Under the pieces are notes generated by a model. It saw nothing but the letters and a program-made list of their open reading frames with translations. It was not told the DNA's origin and ran no database searches. Source: Amycolatopsis australiensis (lineage in GTDB: Bacteria; Actinomycetota; Actinomycetes; Mycobacteriales; Pseudonocardiaceae). Taken from it: a DNA stretch of 64,000 nucleotides. The stretch is taken from contig NZ_FPJG01000006.1 of NCBI RefSeq assembly GCF_900119165.1, positions 496,001-560,000 of the forward strand, read 5' to 3'. Shown here piece after piece: positions 35,928 through 44,585 of the stretch. How positions within the stretch are numbered: the first letter of the stretch is position 1; every line of letters starts with the position of its first letter. A program made the position numbers and the translations under genes.

Positions 35928-36818
35928 GTGTCAGCTTGGCGTGGCAGGGATAAGTGTCAGGAGCTGGAACGGCTCGCCACGCTCGCGGGCGAGGCGTCGG
36001 CCGAAGCCGCCCACGCCCGAGTGGTGTCCGAACCCGCCCCGCCCGCCCCGCCGGACCTCACGGCGGCCGCGTTCTTCGACGTCGACAACACGATGATGAT
36101 GGGCGCGTCCATCTTCTACTTCGCCCGCGGCCTCGCGGCGCGGAAGTTCTTCACCTCGTCGGATCTGGCCGGGTTCGTCTGGGGCCAGATCAAGTTCCGC
36201 CTCGGCGGCCGTGAGAACAAAGAGGACATCAAGACCCACCGCGAGCGCGCACTGTCCTTTGTGGCCGGACGGACGGTGGCCGAGCTGACGTCGATCAGCG
36301 AAGAGATCTACGACGAGCTGATGGCGGACAAGATCTGGTCGGGCACCCGCGCGCTGGCCCAGATGCACCTGGACGCGGGCCAGCGCGTCTGGCTGGTGAC
36401 GGCGACCCCGATCGAGCTGGCGACGATCATCTCCCGCCGCCTGGGCCTGACCGGCGCGCTGGGCACGGTGGCGGAAACCCGTGACGGCGTGTACACGGGA
36501 CGCCTGGTCGGCGACCTGCTGCACGGCCGGGCGAAGGCACACGCGGTCCGGGCGCTGGCGTCCAGGGAAGGCCTGAACCTCAAGCGCTGCACGGCGTATT
36601 CCGACTCGGCGAACGACATCCCGATGCTGTCGGTGGTGGGCACCGCGGTGGCGGTGAACCCGGACGGCGGCCTCCGCGACGTGGCCCGGGCGCGCGGCTG
36701 GGAGATCCGCGACTTCCGGACCGGCCGCAAGGCGGCCAAGATCGGCGTGCCGTCGGTACTGGGCGCCGGCGCGCTGGCCGGCGCGGTGGCGGCGGGGATG
36801 GCGTACCGCCGCCGCTGA
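35928..36818 (+). CDS. HAD-IB family hydrolase
   Basis: The 296-residue phosphatase-like enzyme has the nucleophile motif [14 protein letters not shown] (Asp near residue 47), motif II WLVTATP near 161, and motif [14 protein letters not shown]...[11 protein letters not shown] near 205-230. A weak C-terminal hydrophobic segment [17 protein letters not shown] may anchor it. A related protein called SerB1 (Rv0505c) lies at the same place in mycobacteria, but phosphoserine activity is unproven. GTG 35928 is chosen for GGAGG 8 bases upstream. It ends 4 bases from the convergent acyltransferase. Confidence 0.88.
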   Translation: MSAWRGRDKCQELERLATLAGEASAEAAHARVVSEPAPPAPPDLTAAAFFDVDNTMMMGASIFYFARGLAARKFFTSSDLAGFVWGQIKFRLGGRENKEDIKTHRERALSFVAGRTVAELTSISEEIYDELMADKIWSGTRALAQMHLDAGQRVWLVTATPIELATIISRRLGLTGALGTVAETRDGVYTGRLVGDLLHGRAKAHAVRALASREGLNLKRCTAYSDSANDIPMLSVVGTAVAVNPDGGLRDVARARGWEIRDFRTGRKAAKIGVPSVLGAGALAGAVAAGMAYRRR

Positions 36819-36822
36819 GCGC

Positions 36823-37914
36823 TCAGCCCCGGAAGACCGACTTCCGCTGCGAAAGCCGCCGGTACAGCGTCTGCTGGATCGACTCGCGCACCTGGTCCGT
36901 CAGCTGGAACACCAGCATCGGGTCCTCCACGGCTTCCGGGCCGTACTCGTCCGTCGGGATCGGCTCGCCGAACTCGATGCTCCACTTCGTCGGCAGCGGG
37001 ATCGCGCCCAGCAGCCCGAAGTGCGGGAAGAACGGCGTCACCGGGAAGTACGGCAGCCCGAGCATGCGGGCCAGCAGCTTGATGTCGCCCAGCTTCGGGT
37101 AGATCTCCTCCGCGCCGATCACCGACACCGGGATGATCGGCACGCCCGCGCGCAGCGCCGCCGACACGAAGCCGCCGCGGCCGAACCGCTGCAGCTTGTA
37201 GCGGGACGAGAACGGCTTGCCGACACCCTTGAAGCCCTCCGGCCACACGCCGACCAGCTCGCCCTTGCGCAGCAGCCGTTCCGCGTCCGCGTGGCAGGCC
37301 AGCGTCTGGCCGGACTTGCGGGCGAACGAGCCCACCAGCGGCAGCTGGAACACCAGGTCCGCGCCGAGGCCGCGCAGGTGACGGCCGCCGGTCTCGTCGT
37401 GCACCGCCACCGCCGTCATCAGCGAGTCGAGCGGGATGGTGCCCGAGTGGTTGGACACGAGCAGCGCGCCGCCCGAAGCCGGCAGGTTTTCGACGCCGAA
37501 CGTGTCGACGCGGAACCACTTCTTGTACAGCGCGCGCAGCGGCGGCAGGAACAGCGCGTCGGTCAGCTCGGCGTCGAAGCCGAACTCGTCGACCGTGTAG
37601 TCGCCGGTCAGCCGGTCGCGGAGGAAGCCGAGCACCGAGCGTGCGGCGTCCGAAAGCGGCTCCGGGGTCTCCCGGTCGGCGCCCGGGAAGGCGACGACCG
37701 GCGCGTCCGCCCGCGCGGCTTCCTCACGAACGTCACGTCCGGCTTCCGGCTTCTCCCGGCCCGGTCCGTGCAGGGGGATGACCTGCGCCTCGGCACCGCC
37801 CACCGTTCCCGCCTCGCTTTCGAAGTCGTCCAAGTCGTGCGGTCTGCTGTGACAACCGGAGCTGCGCTCCGGGCCGGGGGCTTCGCCACCCGGACCCCCG
37901 AGAGCCCTGCTCAT
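36823..37914 (-). CDS. Lysophospholipid/1-acylglycerol-3-phosphate acyltransferase family protein
   Basis: The 363-residue protein has a disordered N-terminus (1-95) and a PlsC-like domain. The catalytic motif is NHSGTIPLDS near residues 152-161, matching NHxxxxD with one extra residue. VWPEGFKGVGKPF lies near 222-234, and a final VPxYP-like portion (LLARMLGLPYFPVTPFFPHFG) is present. It probably acylates a membrane glycerolipid. The equivalent in mycobacteria is Rv0502. Its ATG overlaps the SDR stop (37911-37914). Confidence 0.88.
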   Translation of the reverse strand: MSRALGGPGGEAPGPERSSGCHSRPHDLDDFESEAGTVGGAEAQVIPLHGPGREKPEAGRDVREEAARADAPVVAFPGADRETPEPLSDAARSVLGFLRDRLTGDYTVDEFGFDAELTDALFLPPLRALYKKWFRVDTFGVENLPASGGALLVSNHSGTIPLDSLMTAVAVHDETGGRHLRGLGADLVFQLPLVGSFARKSGQTLACHADAERLLRKGELVGVWPEGFKGVGKPFSSRYKLQRFGRGGFVSAALRAGVPIIPVSVIGAEEIYPKLGDIKLLARMLGLPYFPVTPFFPHFGLLGAIPLPTKWSIEFGEPIPTDEYGPEAVEDPMLVFQLTDQVRESIQQTLYRRLSQRKSVFRG

Positions 37915-38954
37915 CGGCTCTGCCCCGTCGCGGCGGCGACGAGCACCTTCCCGGCCAGGCCGGCCAGCTTGCCGCCGTCGAGCACCGGCCTCAGGCCGCG
38001 TCCGGCGATGTAGTCGTCGAACGCCTCACGCGTCGTCCACCGCGGGGTGTACCCGAACTCGTGCTTCAGCTTGGTGATGTCGACGACCCGGCCGAAATTC
38101 AGCAGCCGGACCTGGTCGGCGGAGAAGTCCACGACGCGGGCCCCGCGCAGGACCTTGCCGACCGACGGCACCACGCTCCGCGGCATCGGCAGCTCGACCC
38201 GGCCCGCTCGCCGGATCGCCTGCGATAGGGTGAGTACCCCCTCCGAGCCGACGTTAAAGACGCCGGGCTTGTCGTGCAGGGTCGCCCGCTCCAGGACGGC
38301 CAGCGCGTCCGACGCGTGCAGCAGCTGGATGCGCGCGTCGTAGCCGAAGACCGTAGGGACGACCGGCAGCGCGAAGTATCGCGAAAGGACGGTGTCGGTC
38401 TCGGGCCCGATGATGTTGGCGAACCGGAACAGCGTCGTCGTGATGTCCGGACGGCGCCGGACCAGGCCGCGCACGTAGCCCTCCATCTCGACGGCGTCCT
38501 TCGCGTACCCGCTGGACGACGTCGGGATGAGCTCCGAGTCCTCGGTGAAGACCGCCTGCGACCGGGCGCTCGCGCCGTACACCGCCGCCGTCGACTTGAC
38601 CACCAGCTTGCGGACCAGCGGCGAGCGCTGGCACGCGGCCAGCAGCCGCATGGTGCCGATGACGTTGACTTCCTTGATCGCGGTGCGGCGGCCGGGACCG
38701 GCCGGGTGCGCGGTGCAGGACGCGTGCACCACCGTGTCGACCTTCGCCGTGCTGATCACCTTGGCGATCAGCGGGTTGCGGATGTCCGCGCGGACGAACT
38801 CCGCGTGGCCCATGCGCTGCAGCACCGTCTTGTCCGGGGCGACCGTGTCGACACCGATGACCCGTTCGAAGTCGGGGTTGTTGCCCAGCCGGGCGAGCAG
38901 CTTCCCGCCCAGTTCCCCGGCGACCCCGGTCACGAGCACGATGTTCGACGGCAT
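37911..38954 (-). CDS. NAD-dependent epimerase/dehydratase (extended SDR)
   Basis: The 347-residue enzyme has a Rossmann start VTGVAGELGGKLLARL (nucleotide motif near residues 8-13), FVRADIRNPLIAKV, and a VVHASC segment near 78. The substrate side is C-terminal (HEFGYTPRWTTREAFDDYI). Its genomic place matches galE2/Rv0501 of mycobacteria, but the catalytic YxxxK reads YAKDA-like near 150. The sugar substrate is unknown. It is coupled to the acyltransferase, so the pair may act on one cell-envelope lipid. Confidence 0.88.
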   Translation of the reverse strand: MPSNIVLVTGVAGELGGKLLARLGNNPDFERVIGVDTVAPDKTVLQRMGHAEFVRADIRNPLIAKVISTAKVDTVVHASCTAHPAGPGRRTAIKEVNVIGTMRLLAACQRSPLVRKLVVKSTAAVYGASARSQAVFTEDSELIPTSSSGYAKDAVEMEGYVRGLVRRRPDITTTLFRFANIIGPETDTVLSRYFALPVVPTVFGYDARIQLLHASDALAVLERATLHDKPGVFNVGSEGVLTLSQAIRRAGRVELPMPRSVVPSVGKVLRGARVVDFSADQVRLLNFGRVVDITKLKHEFGYTPRWTTREAFDDYIAGRGLRPVLDGGKLAGLAGKVLVAAATGQSR

Positions 38955-39162
38955 TCGACTCCCTGCGGCGTAGGGCGTGGTGGGGGTGGACGATCACCCG
39001 AGGTGCGCGAACCCGCACTCACTGGAAGCATCGCGCGGACGCCCTTGAGATGTTACCGCTCTTCAGTGGTAGCTCCGGGTCGTCTTACGTGCTATTAACC
39101 GCTTCGCGCCGGAATGCGACGAAGACCTCACTCGAACGGGCGGAACCGGCCCACCAAATGGA

Positions 39163-39193
39163 CGTGGCCCGTCCAGGAACTGGACGGGCCACG
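39163..39193. terminator. Terminator after the bS22 gene
   Basis: CGTGGCCCGTCCAG and CTGGACGGGCCACG form a perfect 14-base stem with a GAA loop, 17 bases past the bS22 stop. Confidence 0.9.
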
Positions 39194-39209
39194 GCTACGC
39201 TCGGGCGGC

Positions 39210-39311
39210 TTACTTGCCGGCCTTGCGACGCTGCACTCGCGTGCGGCGAAGCAGCTTGCGGTGCTTCTTCTTCGACATGCGCTTACGGCGCTTCTTGATC
39301 ACAGAGCCCAC
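39210..39311 (-). CDS. Small ribosomal protein bS22 (AURKAIP1/COX24 domain)
   Basis: The 33-residue very basic protein reads [20 protein letters not shown] and then [13 protein letters not shown]. It is identical in type to the actinobacterial bS22 found in mycobacterial 30S subunits (Rv0500B place). GAAGGAGC lies 4 bases before GTG 39311. It is easily missed by gene callers because of its size. It binds near the decoding centre in known structures. The gene stands alone with its own terminator, between the HTH gene and the SDR gene. Confidence 0.95.
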   Translation of the reverse strand: MGSVIKKRRKRMSKKKHRKLLRRTRVQRRKAGK

Positions 39312-39481
39312 GGGCGCTCCTTCGGTTGTCGTCGGTCACGCTGCCCGGCGCAGCGTCCAACGGGTGGAGCGCACAGGCACGAGCGGTTCTCCAGGTTACC
39401 CGGCACCCGGCGCGGGCCGGTCGGCGGGCAGGCGGTAACCCCGCGCGCCGCCGCCCGGCGGCCGGTTCACCCGGCCTTTCC

Positions 39482-39525
39482 AGGGGGTCCGGGTGGCGGA
39501 GCCCCCGGCCGGAGCAAAGCTCCGG
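39482..39525 (-). terminator. Hairpins after the excisionase-like HTH gene
   Basis: CCGGAGC-AAA-GCTCCGG (39509-39525) lies just past the HTH stop on the minus strand. A second GGGGG/CCCCC hairpin (39483-39507 region) follows. The rest of 39312-39530 holds the bS22 promoter, which I cannot define precisely. Confidence 0.7.
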
Positions 39526-39530
39526 TTGGC

Positions 39531-39746
39531 TCAGCCCACGTCGTAGTAGGCACCCTGCAGGTACTCGTGCACTGCTTTCTCCGGCACCCGGAAGGACTTG
39601 CCGACCCTGACGGCGGGCAGCTCACCCGAGTGCACGAGACGGTAGACGGTCATCTTGGAGACCCGCATCAGCGTGGCCACCTCGGCGACCGTCAGGAACT
39701 GGACCTGCCCGACAGCGGGGAGGTCTTCCTTCTTGTTCGGCGACAT
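39531..39746 (-). CDS. Excisionase-family helix-turn-helix protein
   Basis: The 71-residue protein contains FLTVAEVATLMRVSKMTVYRLVHSGELPAVRVGKSFRVPEKAVHEYL (residues 19-65), a MerR/Xis-like winged HTH. It is nearly the same as the mycobacterial protein beside proC (Rv0500A). It is not a phage excisionase here, because no integrase is near and the gene is part of the conserved chromosome. AAGGA lies 10 bases before ATG 39746, which decides the start. A palindrome CGACACGTGTCG lies 16 bases upstream. Target genes are unknown. Confidence 0.92.
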   Translation of the reverse strand: MSPNKKEDLPAVGQVQFLTVAEVATLMRVSKMTVYRLVHSGELPAVRVGKSFRVPEKAVHEYLQGAYYDVG

Positions 39747-39992
39747 GTTTACCGCGTCCTTCGACACGTGTCGCGCCACGAGGCTTCCCCACCTGTGGTA
39801 TCGACACGCACGTGCTCTATCGAGAGTAGCGGGACTGGTGGGACTGATGCGACGCCTGTCACCGAGATGGGCCCTTACCAGGGCTAACGCACAGGCACCC
39901 GCGCGTGCAAGACCTCAGGAATCGCCCATTCCGGCGAATTCACCCCCGTTGGCCGGTCGCCAGCGCCCCGGTGCGGCCTTGGGCGCTCGGAC

Positions 39993-40802
39993 TCAGGCGT
40001 CGTGGGCCTTGCCCAACTCGACCGACCGGTCCCGCGCGGCTTCGATGGCTGCCAGGAGCGCGGCCCGGACGCCGTGCTTCTCCAGCTCGCGGATGGCGTT
40101 GATGGTCGTGCCGGCCGGTGACGTCACGGCTTCGCGCAGCAGCACGGGGTGTTCGTCCGACTCGGCGAGCATCTTCGCCGCGCCGACGGCCGACTGGATG
40201 ATCAGCTGGCCGGCCAGCGCGCGCGGCAGCCCCAGCAGGATGCCGGCGTCGATCATGGCCTCGACCAGGTAGAAGAAGTACGCCGGGCCGGAGCCGGAGA
40301 GCGCGGTGACGGCGTCCTGCTGCCCCTCCGGCACCTCGACGACCTTGCCGACGTGCGAGAGCAGGTCGCGCACCACGGCCAGGTGCTCGGCCGTGGCGTG
40401 CCGTCCCGCCGAGATGGCGCTCATGGCCTCGTTGACGAGCATCGGCGTGTTCGGCATGACGCGGACGACCGGAACGCCCTCGGCGAGCCGCCGCTCGTAC
40501 AGCGACGTCGGCAGCCCGGCGCACAGCGACACGACGAGCGAGGAGGGGCCGAGCAGCGGCGCCAGCTCGTCGAGAACCGGCTCGATGTCCTGCGGCTTCA
40601 CGGCGACGACGAGGACATCGGCGCGCTTCGCGGCTTCGGCGACCTCGACACCGCGGACGCCGTACCGCTGCGTCAGCTCCTCGACGCGTGCGGGATACCG
40701 CTCGGTGAAGAGCAGGTCGCCCGGCTCGTGGCCGCCGTGCAGCAGCCCCGAGAGCAACGCCTCGCCGATCTTGCCCGCACCCAGCACCGCGATGACCGTC
40801 AT
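39993..40802 (-). CDS. proC: Pyrroline-5-carboxylate reductase
   Basis: ProC reduces 1-pyrroline-5-carboxylate to proline. The 269-residue enzyme has the N-terminal dinucleotide motif AVLGAGKIGEALLSGLL (residues 4-20), ADVLVVAVKPQDI and VVRVMPNTPMLVNEAM. The C-terminal ALSGSGPAYFFYLVEAMIDAGI and TTINAIRELEKHGVR signature regions are present. Length is normal. It starts with ATG 40802. The 246 bases up to the HTH gene hold a short leader region and nothing else I can name. Confidence 0.97.
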   Translation of the reverse strand: MTVIAVLGAGKIGEALLSGLLHGGHEPGDLLFTERYPARVEELTQRYGVRGVEVAEAAKRADVLVVAVKPQDIEPVLDELAPLLGPSSLVVSLCAGLPTSLYERRLAEGVPVVRVMPNTPMLVNEAMSAISAGRHATAEHLAVVRDLLSHVGKVVEVPEGQQDAVTALSGSGPAYFFYLVEAMIDAGILLGLPRALAGQLIIQSAVGAAKMLAESDEHPVLLREAVTSPAGTTINAIRELEKHGVRAALLAAIEAARDRSVELGKAHDA

Positions 40803-40826
40803 GGCGTCAAGCGTGCCAAACGCGGC

Positions 40827-41654
40827 TCAGCCGCCCGGGGCCGGGGCCAGGCCCAGCTGGCGGGCCTGGCAGACCAGCCGTCCCTGCGAATCCACCACCG
40901 TCGCGTCCGAGTCGAACCACGACTCGTGCACCGACCGCGACTCCACCACCACCCGCAGCCAGCCCGGCGCGGGACGCGTCCGCAGCAACGCCGTCAGCTG
41001 GACCGTCGGGGCCCAGCCGATGCGGCCGAGGTTCATCACCACCGGCGGGTTGACGTCCGCGGCCAGCAGCGTGAAGTACGGGTCCACCAGGCTGTGCCGC
41101 GGCCGGACCCACAGCCGCATCCGCGGCGGCTCGCCCGTGCGGCCGGCCAGGTAGCCCGCGGTCGCCGGGTCGAGGCGGACTTCGCAGCCCTTCGCCAGGT
41201 TGAACGGACCCTCCGTGCTCTCGGCCATCGCGATCGCGCCCGGTGAGGGCTCGGCCGGCATCGACGGCACGTCCGTCCACTCCGGGCGCCGCATCGGCAG
41301 CCGTCCGGTCGTCACCCGCGCCTCGACGCAGCTGCGGCCGCGCTGCTCCAGCCGGACTTCGACGACCGTCGCGCGCCGGCCGACCTTGCGGACGTCCGTG
41401 CGCAGCAGTACCGGGCCGAGCGCCGGTGCGTGCAGGAACTCCGCGCTGACGACCAGCGGTTCCGCGTGCGGTTCACCGCGCTCGTGCAGCGCGGCGATCG
41501 CCGCCTTGGCCAGCAGGGCCAGCAGGAAACCCCCGTGCGGGTGCGAGCCGATGGCCCACTCCGCGCGCAGCACCGCGGTGAAGGTGCCGTCCCCCAGCGA
41601 CCGCGCCGCACTCGCCATGTCGAAGGACACGGCGTTGCCGTCCGTTCCGCTCAC
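40827..41654 (-). CDS. Acyl-CoA thioesterase family protein (TesB-like)
   Basis: The 275-residue protein has two hot-dog halves. The first is at about 20-120 (WAIGSHPHGGFLLALLAKAAI...VVSAEFLHAPALGPVLLRTDVRKVGR) and the second at about 170-260 (FFTLLAADVNPPVVMNLGRIGWAPTVQLTALLRT and ...SRSVHESWFDSDATVVDSQGRLVCQARQLG). That is the acyl-CoA thioesterase II layout. Substrate is unknown. It is a conserved member of the region (Rv0499-like position). It starts with GTG 41654. Confidence 0.88.
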   Translation of the reverse strand: MSGTDGNAVSFDMASAARSLGDGTFTAVLRAEWAIGSHPHGGFLLALLAKAAIAALHERGEPHAEPLVVSAEFLHAPALGPVLLRTDVRKVGRRATVVEVRLEQRGRSCVEARVTTGRLPMRRPEWTDVPSMPAEPSPGAIAMAESTEGPFNLAKGCEVRLDPATAGYLAGRTGEPPRMRLWVRPRHSLVDPYFTLLAADVNPPVVMNLGRIGWAPTVQLTALLRTRPAPGWLRVVVESRSVHESWFDSDATVVDSQGRLVCQARQLGLAPAPGG

Positions 41655-41789
41655 CGACGCGCCGTGCCAATGGGGAAATCGGGGCAGGTGACGAGCAACG
41701 GTCGCAACGGGTTCACAGTCGGAACTTTACGTGTTCGACCGGCGGAAATGGAGCCGGGAGCAGTCGTGTCCGCGGGCGAATGTGCGCCA

Positions 41790-42602
41790 TCACTGCCCCA
41801 GGTGGAATCGCGCGAACAGCAGCGCCTCCGCCAGGTCGCGGACCCGCTGGGCCCCGGTGGCGGCGTGCCGGGTGTTGATCTCCAGCACGATCTGGCCGGC
41901 GAAACCGCTGCTGACCAGCTTCTCCAGCAGCTCGGCGCAGGGCTGGCCGCCGCGCCCCGGCACCAGGTGCTCGTCCTTGGGGACGCCGGTGCCGTCGGCC
42001 AGATGGACGTGCGTGAGTCCTTCCGCCATCCGCTCCGCCAGCGCCAGCGCGTCCATCCGGGCTGCCGCTGTGTGGGACAGGTCGAGCGTGTAGTGCCGGA
42101 AACCGACGTCCGTCGGGTCGATCGACGGCCGGAACGCCGAGACGCGGGAATTCCGCGAACCACCCGGCGGCCGGACCTTGAACATGTTTTCGACGGCGAT
42201 TTCGATTCCGCTCGACGTCTCCAGCTCGTCGACCAGATCGCCGAACGCGTCACCGTAGCGCCGCTGCCACCGGAACGGCGGGTGCACGACGACAGTGCGC
42301 GCGCCCAGCTCCTGGGCCGCGTCGACGGACATCCGCAGCCGCACCACCGGGTCCGGCGACCAGACCCGCTGCGTGATCAGCAGCGACGGCGAATGGATCG
42401 ACAGGACGGGCACCCCGGTCCGGCGCGACCAGCGGCGCAGCGCGGTCACGTCCTGGCTGACCGGGTCGGCCCAGACCATGACCTCGACGCCGTCGTAGCC
42501 GAGCTCGGCGGCCAGCTCGAAGGCGCTCCCCGCCTTGAGGGGCCACACGGACGCCGTGCTGAGCCCGACGCGGACCGGCTGCTCGTCTGTCACGCGCGAC
42601 AT
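41790..42602 (-). CDS. Sugar-phosphate isomerase/epimerase-like TIM barrel protein
   Basis: The 270-residue AP-endonuclease-2/xylose-isomerase-like barrel reads RVGLSTASVWPLKAGSAFELAAELGYDGVEVMVWADPVSQ at the N-terminus. Metal-ligand-like segments are VLSIHSPSLL, TVVVHPPFRW, GIEIAVENMF and LTHVHLADGTG. The protein lies between the thioesterase and the proline-rich membrane protein, as in mycobacteria (Rv0498). The true substrate is unknown. ATG 42602. Confidence 0.88.
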   Translation of the reverse strand: MSRVTDEQPVRVGLSTASVWPLKAGSAFELAAELGYDGVEVMVWADPVSQDVTALRRWSRRTGVPVLSIHSPSLLITQRVWSPDPVVRLRMSVDAAQELGARTVVVHPPFRWQRRYGDAFGDLVDELETSSGIEIAVENMFKVRPPGGSRNSRVSAFRPSIDPTDVGFRHYTLDLSHTAAARMDALALAERMAEGLTHVHLADGTGVPKDEHLVPGRGGQPCAELLEKLVSSGFAGQIVLEINTRHAATGAQRVRDLAEALLFARFHLGQ

Positions 42603-42676
42603 CCTGCCTCGTCACCGAGGGTGCGGGGCAGGGGCGTGTGCCGAAGGGGACGCGGATCACCGCGTCCCCGCCGCCG

Positions 42677-44428
42677 TCAGCGGCCGACGAGCAGCAGCGC
42701 CGCCGGGGACACCGTCACCACCAGGCCGACCAGCACCGCGAGCACCGTGGTCTGCAGGTCCTCGGCGCGGCGGATCTTCCGCACGATCCAGACCAGCGCG
42801 ACGACCACCAGCAGCGCCGCCACCAGCGCGGCGGCCGGGATGTTCACCCACAGCCAGTTGAAGCCCAGCCACACGGCCGCGCCGCCGACGACACCCAGCG
42901 CGAGCTGGCCGGCCAGCGCCAGCCACGCCTTGCCGGGCGAGGCCGCCGGCTCCGGCTCGGCGAGCGGCTCGGGAACGTCTTCGTACTCGTCGTCCTCGTA
43001 GCCTTCGCCCTGCTCGTAGGCGTAGTCGTCCTGCTCGAAGTCCGGGCCGTCCGGGTAGCCGTCGGCGAATTCGCGCTCGTACGGTTCGAGGTCGTCCGGG
43101 ATCGGCGCGCGCGAGGCGCGGTCACCGGGCGCGAACGGCATCGGCGGCGGGTACGCGCCGGTCGGCGGGCCCGCGTCGTAGGCCGCCTGGTAGCCGCTGC
43201 CCTCCGGGGCGAAGCCGTCGGGCTCGAAGTCGTCCTCGGGGTAGCCGTCGTCGTCCGGGGCGTCGGTGGGCACCACCGGCATGACGCCGATCTCGGTGTC
43301 CTCCATCTGCTCCTTCTGCCGCCGCTTGCGCCAGTTCGCCAGCCCCGCCGGCGACGACGGCTCCGGCGCTTCCGGCTGCTTCGGCGGTTCCTCGCCGGCT
43401 ACGGCGTCGAACTGCTCGGTGTAGGCCTCCTGCTGCGGCTGCGGGCGGCGCGCCGGGGCGCGGCGCGGGCGGCCGGGTGCGGCGGGCGGCGTCGCGAAGG
43501 TTCCGCTCGCCATCGGCGGCGGCGGCACGTCGATGTCGGCGTCCGGGGTGCCGTTGAGCCCGTCGAGCCGGGCCGACAGCGGGCCGCCGGACGGCGGCGG
43601 CACCGGCAGCTGCTGCGAAGGCTGCGGAGGCGGCGGGGTGGGCAGCTGCTGCGACGGCTGCGGCGGGCCGGGGCGACGCCGGACCGGCGGGACGGCCGCG
43701 CGGGTCTCCTCGGCGGCGGGCGGCGGCGCGACCGGCAGCTGCTGCGAAGGCTGCGGAGGCGGCGGCTGACGCCGTGGCGCGCGCGGCGGCACGGGCAGCT
43801 GAGCGGACTCCGGCGGCCGCGGCGGCCCGGCCAGCTGTGCAGACTCCGGCGGCCGCGGCGGCACGGCCAGCTGAGCGGACTCCGGCGGCCGCGGCGGCAC
43901 GGGCAGCTGAGCGGACTCCGGCGGCCGCGGCGGCGCGGGCGGCGCCGCGGGCTCCTGCGGCGGGCGCGCGAACTGCCCGGACTCCTGGGGTGCCTGCCTG
44001 CCGAACGAGCCGGGCTCCGCCGCCGGGCGGCCGTACTGGCCGGACTCGGCGCCGCCGGGGGCGGGCCGGGCCGGGGGCGGCGGCGTGACCGGCCGCGGCA
44101 GCGGCTGCGAGTCCTGCGGGACCGCGCGGGGCGCGGGCGGCGGCGGGGACGGCGGCTCGGCACGGCGGCGGCCGGCGGGCCGGTTGGGCGGGGGCGGCGT
44201 GCCCTCGGCGGCCACCCGGTCGATGATCGCCTGCGGGCCGGTGTCGCTCACGCCCGGCCGCCGGTGGGAGCCGGTCGTGCCACCGGTGGCTTCGGGGGTG
44301 GCGGGCTCGTCGTCGTCCTCGGCCGCGCGCCGTCGCCGGCGGCGGCTGCCGTCGACCTGGGCACCGTGCTGGGCGAGCAGCTCAGCCACGGTCTTCTGCG
44401 GCTGGTCGCCTCCGGTCTGGTCCGTCAT
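42677..44428 (-). CDS. Proline-rich membrane protein with repeat region
   Basis: The 583-residue protein starts with a short conserved VAELLAQHGAQV motif. A 400-residue Pro/Ala/Gln-rich disordered stretch follows, then an acidic segment (about 400-485). Two to three transmembrane helices are at the C-terminus (about 495-580). Mycobacterial Rv0497 has the same plan and position. The cytoplasmic disordered part includes four 12-residue PPRPPESAQL-type repeats and PQPSQQLP repeats. Function is unknown; scaffold or envelope roles are possible. The start is ATG 44428. Confidence 0.85.
   Translation of the reverse strand: MTDQTGGDQPQKTVAELLAQHGAQVDGSRRRRRRAAEDDDEPATPEATGGTTGSHRRPGVSDTGPQAIIDRVAAEGTPPPPNRPAGRRRAEPPSPPPPAPRAVPQDSQPLPRPVTPPPPARPAPGGAESGQYGRPAAEPGSFGRQAPQESGQFARPPQEPAAPPAPPRPPESAQLPVPPRPPESAQLAVPPRPPESAQLAGPPRPPESAQLPVPPRAPRRQPPPPQPSQQLPVAPPPAAEETRAAVPPVRRRPGPPQPSQQLPTPPPPQPSQQLPVPPPSGGPLSARLDGLNGTPDADIDVPPPPMASGTFATPPAAPGRPRRAPARRPQPQQEAYTEQFDAVAGEEPPKQPEAPEPSSPAGLANWRKRRQKEQMEDTEIGVMPVVPTDAPDDDGYPEDDFEPDGFAPEGSGYQAAYDAGPPTGAYPPPMPFAPGDRASRAPIPDDLEPYEREFADGYPDGPDFEQDDYAYEQGEGYEDDEYEDVPEPLAEPEPAASPGKAWLALAGQLALGVVGGAAVWLGFNWLWVNIPAAALVAALLVVVALVWIVRKIRRAEDLQTTVLAVLVGLVVTVSPAALLLVGR
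43788..43931. repeat. Four 36-base tandem repeats in the proline-rich gene
   Basis: Four consecutive 36-base units encode PPRPPESAQLPV, PPRPPESAQLAV, PPRPPESAQLAG and PPRPPESAQLPV. They are in frame and nearly identical. Copy-number variation between strains would be expected. Confidence 0.85.
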
Positions 44429-44585
44429 ACCTGGTAATCCCCTGCGCGCTCCGGTTCCTCGGCACCTCGCGGGGAGGTACCCGACGGCATCCCGGCGGCG
44501 CAGCGCGCGCTGTACGCCGTCTTCTGCATGTCCGTCACCTCTCCACCGTGCCCGTCTCCCGTTCGCGAAGTCCAGCCGCGTGCTT

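Noticed and set aside
39531..39746. Phage excisionase and an integrated element
   Set aside because: No integrase, att repeats or phage genes nearby, and the gene is part of a chromosomal order conserved with mycobacteria.
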